Shown here piece after piece: positions 59,733 to 64,000 of a stretch of DNA of 64,000 bases; positions within the stretch are counted from its first letter, which is position 1; each line of letters starts with the position of its first letter. The notes under the pieces are model-generated. The model saw only the letters and a list, made by a program, of their open reading frames with translations, was not told the origin of the DNA and ran no database searches. The stretch covers positions 1 to 64,000 of the forward strand of contig CACHCA010000006.1 of the NCBI GenBank assembly GCA_902578265.1. Direction: 5' to 3'. The stretch is from an uncultured Pelagibacteraceae bacterium. GTDB taxonomy: Bacteria > Pseudomonadota > Alphaproteobacteria > Pelagibacterales > Pelagibacteraceae. A program made the position numbers and the translations under genes.

Positions 59733-60985
59733 TAGTGTGCAACAGCGGCTGCACCATGTTCATCAACTAGATCACCACTTACAAATCTATTTATATTAAA
59801 CGCAGCATTTAATTTATGAGGTTCGTCATTTGCAATGGTGTGAGCAAATAAATCCCCTGAGCCAGGTGTAGCTTTAAAACCTCCAGTTCCCCAACCACAA
59901 TTAAAGTATAAACCCTTAATTGAAGTTTTACTTATGATTGGACTTGCATCAGGACATATATCAACTATTCCACCCCACTGACGAAGCATTCTCATTCTAC
60001 TAAATATTGGATATAGTTCTAAAATTGCATTTAAAGTTCCTTCCACAATATCATGACTTCCTTTTTGAGAGTAAGATACATAATCATCAGTTCCTGCTCC
60101 AATAACTAATTCTCCCTTATCAGATTGGCTGACATATGCATGAACAGCGTTAGACATTACAACTGTATCTATTATTGGTTTTACTGGTTCAGACACTAAA
60201 GCTTGAAGTGGTTTACTCTCCAAAGGTAATTTCAATCCAGCCATGTTCGCTATTACACTGGAGTGACCAGCTGCTACTACTCCAATTTTTTTTGTTTTGA
60301 TAAATCCTTTAGTCGTTTCAATTCCTTCAACTGTATCACCATTTCTTTTTATACCTTTTACTTCACAATTTTGAATTATATCAACACCCATTTCATCAGC
60401 ACCTCTTGCGTATCCCCAAGCAACAGCATCATGCCTAGCTGTACCGGCTCTTCTTTGAAGAGTTCCACCTAAAACTGGATAACGAATATCTTGCGAGGTA
60501 TTTATGATTGGACAAAATTTTTTAACTTCTTCAGTATTTAAATAAACTGAATCAATACCATTCAATCTATTAGCGTGAGTTCTTCTTTTTAAATCTCTAA
60601 CATCTTGCAAATTATGTGCAAGATTCATAACTCCTCTTTGACTAAACATAACATTATAATTCAATTCTTGAGATAAACCTTCCCAAATTTTAAGAGCATG
60701 GTCATATAAACCCGCACTTGCATCCCATAAATAATTAGATCTTATTATTGTAGTATTCCGACCAGTATTTCCTCCTCCTATCCAACCTTTTTCCACAACA
60801 GCAATATTCTTCATGTTATGTTTTTTTGCTAGATAATAGGCAGTTGCAAGACCATGTCCTCCACCACCAACAATTACTGCATCATATTCTTTTTTAGGCT
60901 CAGGATCTTTCCAAGCTTTCTCCCAATTTTCATGATAAGAAAAAGCGTTTTTAATAAGTGAAAATATTGAATACTTATTTTTCAT
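59732..60985 (-). CDS. soxB: Sarcosine oxidase beta subunit
   Basis: 417 residues; flavin subunit that oxidises sarcosine (N-methylglycine). FAD-binding motif [20 protein letters not shown] at 38-56; His185 in [11 protein letters not shown] matches the covalent FMN attachment site (His173 in the known enzyme). [21 protein letters not shown] closes the FAD domain. First gene of soxBDAG; divergent from tRNA-Ser across 65 nt. Confidence 0.95.
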   Translation of the reverse strand: MKNKYSIFSLIKNAFSYHENWEKAWKDPEPKKEYDAVIVGGGGHGLATAYYLAKKHNMKNIAVVEKGWIGGGNTGRNTTIIRSNYLWDASAGLYDHALKIWEGLSQELNYNVMFSQRGVMNLAHNLQDVRDLKRRTHANRLNGIDSVYLNTEEVKKFCPIINTSQDIRYPVLGGTLQRRAGTARHDAVAWGYARGADEMGVDIIQNCEVKGIKRNGDTVEGIETTKGFIKTKKIGVVAAGHSSVIANMAGLKLPLESKPLQALVSEPVKPIIDTVVMSNAVHAYVSQSDKGELVIGAGTDDYVSYSQKGSHDIVEGTLNAILELYPIFSRMRMLRQWGGIVDICPDASPIISKTSIKGLYFNCGWGTGGFKATPGSGDLFAHTIANDEPHKLNAAFNINRFVSGDLVDEHGAAAVAH

Positions 60986-61003
60986 AATTATTGAATAATT
61001 ACT

Positions 61004-61031
61004 TTATAAATGTTGATTATTCAATACAATC
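61004..61031 (+). promoter_or_regulatory. Candidate promoter of tRNA-Ser, overlapping a possible soxB promoter
   Basis: TTTATA (61004-61009), 16-nt spacer, TACAAT (61026-61031), 20 nt before the tRNA. Read on the other strand the same bases give TTGTAT and TATAAA separated by 15 nt, facing soxB. The two may be overlapping divergent promoters; spacing for soxB is short of ideal. Confidence 0.35.
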
Positions 61032-61050
61032 AGAAGTGACAAATTTATTG

Positions 61051-61139
61051 GAAGAGTGGGTGAGAGGCTGAAACCAGTCGTTTGCTAAATGACCGTGCGA
61101 GGAAACTTGTACCGAGGGTTCGAATCCCTCCTCTTCCGC
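61051..61139 (+). tRNA. tRNA-Ser(GCU)
   Basis: Acceptor GGAAGAG pairs with CTCTTCC (61132-61138), discriminator G, CCA encoded 61140-61142. Anticodon stem GTCGT/ATGAC encloses loop TTGCTAA with anticodon GCT. The long variable arm (CGTGCGAGGAAACTTGTACC region) is typical of serine tRNAs. It runs convergently toward the end of the transglycosylase gene, 3 nt beyond the CCA. Confidence 0.97.
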
Positions 61140-61144
61140 CATTT

Positions 61145-63364
61145 TTAGTATAAAGGATCATCCTTAAAGAAATTTATCATTGTAACTGGCTTTTGAGCTA
61201 AAATATAACGATAGACGTTGTAGTTCTCCAGTACTCTTTGCACATAATTTCTTGTTTCTTTAAATTTGATTAATTCAATCCAGTTTACATAATCAATTTG
61301 ATTCTTTTGTGGATTTTTATTTATTTTTTTCCAATATCTGACTCTTTTAGGTCCGGCATTATAGGCCGCTATTGCAAAGGGATAAGCACCATCATATTCT
61401 AAAATTAGTCCAGCTATATAGTGAGAACCTAAATTGATATTATATTCTGCATCTCTTGTTAATCTAGATTTTGAATAAGGAAGTTTTGCTTGTTTAGCAA
61501 CTACTTTTGCCGTGTAAGGCATGAGCTGCATTAATCCTTTTGCTCCTGCGTGACTGTTAGCACTTAAATCAAATTCACTTTCTTGTCTTATTATTGACAG
61601 TATAAATGCAGTATCAGGAATTTTTCTTCCATTTATATAATTTGGAGTACTTATAATTGGATAATTATATTTGTTATGAAATCTTTTTTCATATGATGCA
61701 ATTTTTGCTATTTGAATAGCAAAATCAAATCTATCAATGCTTGTTGCTAATTCTGCTGCTAAAACTTCACTACCATTATTTATATCATCATTAGCCAAAT
61801 GTCTTAAAATATGTTTTGTATATTTATCTTCGTTCAGCTCATCAAGAAGATAAACTGTTTTGACTAATTCTTTTTTAAAAAAGTAGTCTCTATATTCTTT
61901 TGAAACTTCAATATCTCTAGATAGTTCAAAAGCCTGATTGGGATTTAACTCCATAAATGCTAACTGACCATAATATGTAGTTAGAAAATTAGATGCTTTA
62001 CCAAACCATTCATTAGCTAATTCATTTTTACCAAGTTTCTGATAAGTTTTAGCTAACCAATAGGCTCCTCTCGAAGTACTTATCGGGTAACCAACATTAT
62101 TATAAAAATTTTCAAAATGATCCTTGGCTAACAAAGGATCATCTAAGAAACTTAATGCTATCCATCCACTCATCCATTCCGCGGCCGCATATTCTGGTCC
62201 ATCAGTCAAAGCATGATTACTTGCAATTTTATAAGCTAAAGCATATTTCTTTTTATAAATTAATGATCTTGAAATGATTTCTCTTTCAAACCACCACTTA
62301 TCTGGTCTGACTAAATAATCTTTGGTATTTTTAATTTTTACTAAAATTTCAACAGAACTATCAACCCTTCCTCTTTTTCTTCTCCATTTTAATCTGTCGT
62401 AATTTAAACCCGCATCGTTTTTAAATTTTGCTGGAACTTTAGAAATAGCATTATCTACACCATACGATTTACTCATTAATAATTGACGTGCTGTATAAAG
62501 CAACTCATAATCTTTAGGTAAATATCTTAATAATCTTTTTAAATCCCAGTATTTATTATTCCAAGCCAAGTAATCTGCTCTTTTAATATAATCATCCGCA
62601 TTGAGATATTTTTTGAATTTTTTTCTATAGAATCTTAATTCAGATTTGCTTAATTCGGCAGTAATCCATCCTTCTTTAATATATGAAATACCTTTTTGTG
62701 TATTACCATTAAGAATTATACTTTCTCCAAGTATCATTTTTCCAAAACCACTTAAAGGTTCATCAACACCGAACCAATCGATAATTTTTTTGGGTGAAAT
62801 AGTGTCTGTAGAAAGTTTATGCTCTGCTAAATATTTTACTCTTCCCAATCGTGGATAATCCTCATTTTTGTCTATAAAAGTTTTATAATCGTAATATGAT
62901 GCTTTGTTTCCTTTAGTTAGCAGATGTCTCCATTGTATGAAATTATAAATTGATTTATCTCTTGCTTTTTTTGCTGTTTTCAATGCGGCAGGCCATTTTG
63001 CTTGTTTCATTTCTGAAATAGCCTTTTTCGCAATTTCGAAATCTTTCTTGTTATAATATTTGGATTTTTTCGCTGTATCTGTTTTTTTGGTTCCAGCTAT
63101 TAAAGGTTTCTTTTTTGGTAGAATAATACCTAAGTCTTTTTCAGCTTTTAACTTTATTTCACCCTCAGGCTTTTTTTTAATTTCCTCTACTATTTTTTTG
63201 GGAATTGGTTTTGGCAGAGGCTTCATTACATCAATTAATAACTTCTGGTCCTTTTCTGCTTTAGTTTGGATCGGTTTCTTTAAAGGTATTATTTCAGCAG
63301 AAAACAAAATAGTAATAGTAGAGAAGAAAAATAAATTGATAAAAAATATGAATTTTTTTAGCAT
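61145..63364 (-). CDS. slt: Soluble lytic murein transglycosylase
   Basis: 739 residues; signal peptide (1-22), then a Pro/Lys-rich low-complexity stretch (about 30-100, IPLKKP and PKPIPKK repeats), a long superhelical U-domain, and a C-terminal Slt domain (about 575-720). Catalytic Glu595 lies in RQESEFD; AGAKGLMQLMPYTAK, NINLGSHYIAGLI and AIAAYNAGPKRVRYW complete the fold. Cleaves peptidoglycan to 1,6-anhydro products in the periplasm. Divergent from dapA across 43 nt. Confidence 0.93.
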   Translation of the reverse strand: MLKKFIFFINLFFFSTITILFSAEIIPLKKPIQTKAEKDQKLLIDVMKPLPKPIPKKIVEEIKKKPEGEIKLKAEKDLGIILPKKKPLIAGTKKTDTAKKSKYYNKKDFEIAKKAISEMKQAKWPAALKTAKKARDKSIYNFIQWRHLLTKGNKASYYDYKTFIDKNEDYPRLGRVKYLAEHKLSTDTISPKKIIDWFGVDEPLSGFGKMILGESIILNGNTQKGISYIKEGWITAELSKSELRFYRKKFKKYLNADDYIKRADYLAWNNKYWDLKRLLRYLPKDYELLYTARQLLMSKSYGVDNAISKVPAKFKNDAGLNYDRLKWRRKRGRVDSSVEILVKIKNTKDYLVRPDKWWFEREIISRSLIYKKKYALAYKIASNHALTDGPEYAAAEWMSGWIALSFLDDPLLAKDHFENFYNNVGYPISTSRGAYWLAKTYQKLGKNELANEWFGKASNFLTTYYGQLAFMELNPNQAFELSRDIEVSKEYRDYFFKKELVKTVYLLDELNEDKYTKHILRHLANDDINNGSEVLAAELATSIDRFDFAIQIAKIASYEKRFHNKYNYPIISTPNYINGRKIPDTAFILSIIRQESEFDLSANSHAGAKGLMQLMPYTAKVVAKQAKLPYSKSRLTRDAEYNINLGSHYIAGLILEYDGAYPFAIAAYNAGPKRVRYWKKINKNPQKNQIDYVNWIELIKFKETRNYVQRVLENYNVYRYILAQKPVTMINFFKDDPLY

Positions 63365-63407
63365 AATCTTTTAGTATATGAATCCACAAACTATGTTATA
63401 AGTATTT

Positions 63408-64000
63408 ATGTTCAAAGGATCAAATGTTGCTTTAGTCACTCCGTTTAAAAATGATAAACTTGATGATGAAACTTACATTAAGTTAATCCATTTTCATATT
63501 GAAAATGGGACAAATGGTTTGGTTCCAGCTGGAACAACTGGTGAGTCTCCAACTTTAAGCCATAATGAGCATGAAAGAGTAATTGATTTATGTGTCAAAG
63601 AAAGTAATGGAAAATTACCTGTATTTGCTGGTACTGGGTCAAATTCTACTGAAGAAGCAATTTCATTGACTACTCATGCTGAAAAAATGGGAGCAGATGG
63701 AGCTTTAATTGTAACTCCTTATTATAATAAGCCTACCCAAGAGGGACTTTATCAACATTATAAAGCTATAAATGATAAATGTGGAATTCCAATTCTTATT
63801 TATAACATTCCTGGAAGATCAGTGATTGATATGTCAGTTGAAACAATGGCAAGATTATTTGAATTAAAAAATATTATTGGTGTTAAGGATGCAACAGGAG
63901 ATTTAACAAGAGTAGATAAAACATTAAAAAAATTAGGCAAAGATTTTATACAATTAACTGGAAATGATGATAACGCTTTAGAGTTTAATAGAAAAGGTGG
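63408..64000 (+). CDS. dapA: 4-hydroxy-tetrahydrodipicolinate synthase (3' part cut by window end)
   Basis: Condenses pyruvate with aspartate semialdehyde in lysine and diaminopimelate synthesis. 197 codons lie within the window with no stop. MFKGSNVALVTPF start, GTTGESPTLSHNEH, the Tyr in VTPYYNKPTQEGLY, YNIPGRSVIDM and the Schiff-base Lys in GVKDATGD are all present. The start ATG 63408 sits 43 nt from the divergent slt gene. Partial at the 3' end. Confidence 0.95.
   Translation, partial: MFKGSNVALVTPFKNDKLDDETYIKLIHFHIENGTNGLVPAGTTGESPTLSHNEHERVIDLCVKESNGKLPVFAGTGSNSTEEAISLTTHAEKMGADGALIVTPYYNKPTQEGLYQHYKAINDKCGIPILIYNIPGRSVIDMSVETMARLFELKNIIGVKDATGDLTRVDKTLKKLGKDFIQLTGNDDNALEFNRKG

Noticed and set aside
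60986-61050. Possible glycine riboswitch before soxB
   Set aside because: Only 65 nt, AT-rich, with none of the conserved riboswitch segments I could recognise.

Overview
The window is a streamlined, AT-rich alphaproteobacterial chromosome segment. It looks like SAR11 (Candidatus Pelagibacter): very low GC by eye, intergenic gaps mostly 0-60 bases, many ATGA/TAATG overlaps, single-copy housekeeping operons, a soxBDAG sarcosine oxidase operon and an alphaproteobacterial-type pyrB-pyrC pair. I found no insertion sequence, prophage, CRISPR array or rRNA operon. No stretch longer than 300 bases lacks a gene; the largest gaps are 1-163, 19065-19224 (rpoC-rpsL) and 6345-6473 (before tRNA-Tyr).

Layout. 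(1) 164-5453: two paralogous secreted proteins with five propeller-like repeats and a C-terminal autotransporter-type barrel, separated by tRNA-Leu(UAA) and nadK. This is the only accessory-looking part of the window. (2) 5496-8200: tRNA-Thr and rlmB on the minus strand, then tRNA-Tyr, tRNA-Gly, tuf, tRNA-Trp and secE on the plus strand. (3) 8201-35116: an almost unbroken transcription/translation block, nusG-rplKAJL-rpoBC, then rpsLG-fusA, then the S10, spc and alpha ribosomal clusters through secY, adk, rpsM, rpsK, rpoA and rplQ. rpmD (uL30) is missing from its usual place. (4) 35126-41039: rluC, lipB, mgtE, panC, then galU-ugd making UDP-glucose and UDP-glucuronate. (5) 41043-47672, minus strand: ruvX-pyrB-pyrC(like)-plsY-topA-small secreted protein-ridA. 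(6) 47723-54323, plus strand: gatCAB, an O-methyltransferase, trhO, a MATE exporter and a secreted nuclease. (7) 54320-60985, minus strand: an ABC permease and solute-binding protein lying downstream of soxBDAG. (8) tRNA-Ser(GCU), a soluble lytic transglycosylase, and the start of dapA running off the window.

How the genes work together: most of the window builds ribosomes, RNA polymerase, elongation factors and the SecYE translocon. The rest covers aminoacyl-tRNA amidation, tRNA/rRNA modification, pyrimidine, pantothenate, lipoate, NADP, phospholipid and lysine/peptidoglycan precursor synthesis, plus oxidation of the methylated amine sarcosine to glycine and a C1 unit.

Points most worth a second look: the paired propeller-autotransporters; nadK, whose start codon lies 5 nt after the tRNA-Leu CCA; a dihydroorotase-like protein that has lost several metal ligands; compact hairpins in the rplL-rpoB and rpoC-rpsL gaps; and an ABC permease with a lipoprotein-like N-terminus and no ATPase gene nearby.
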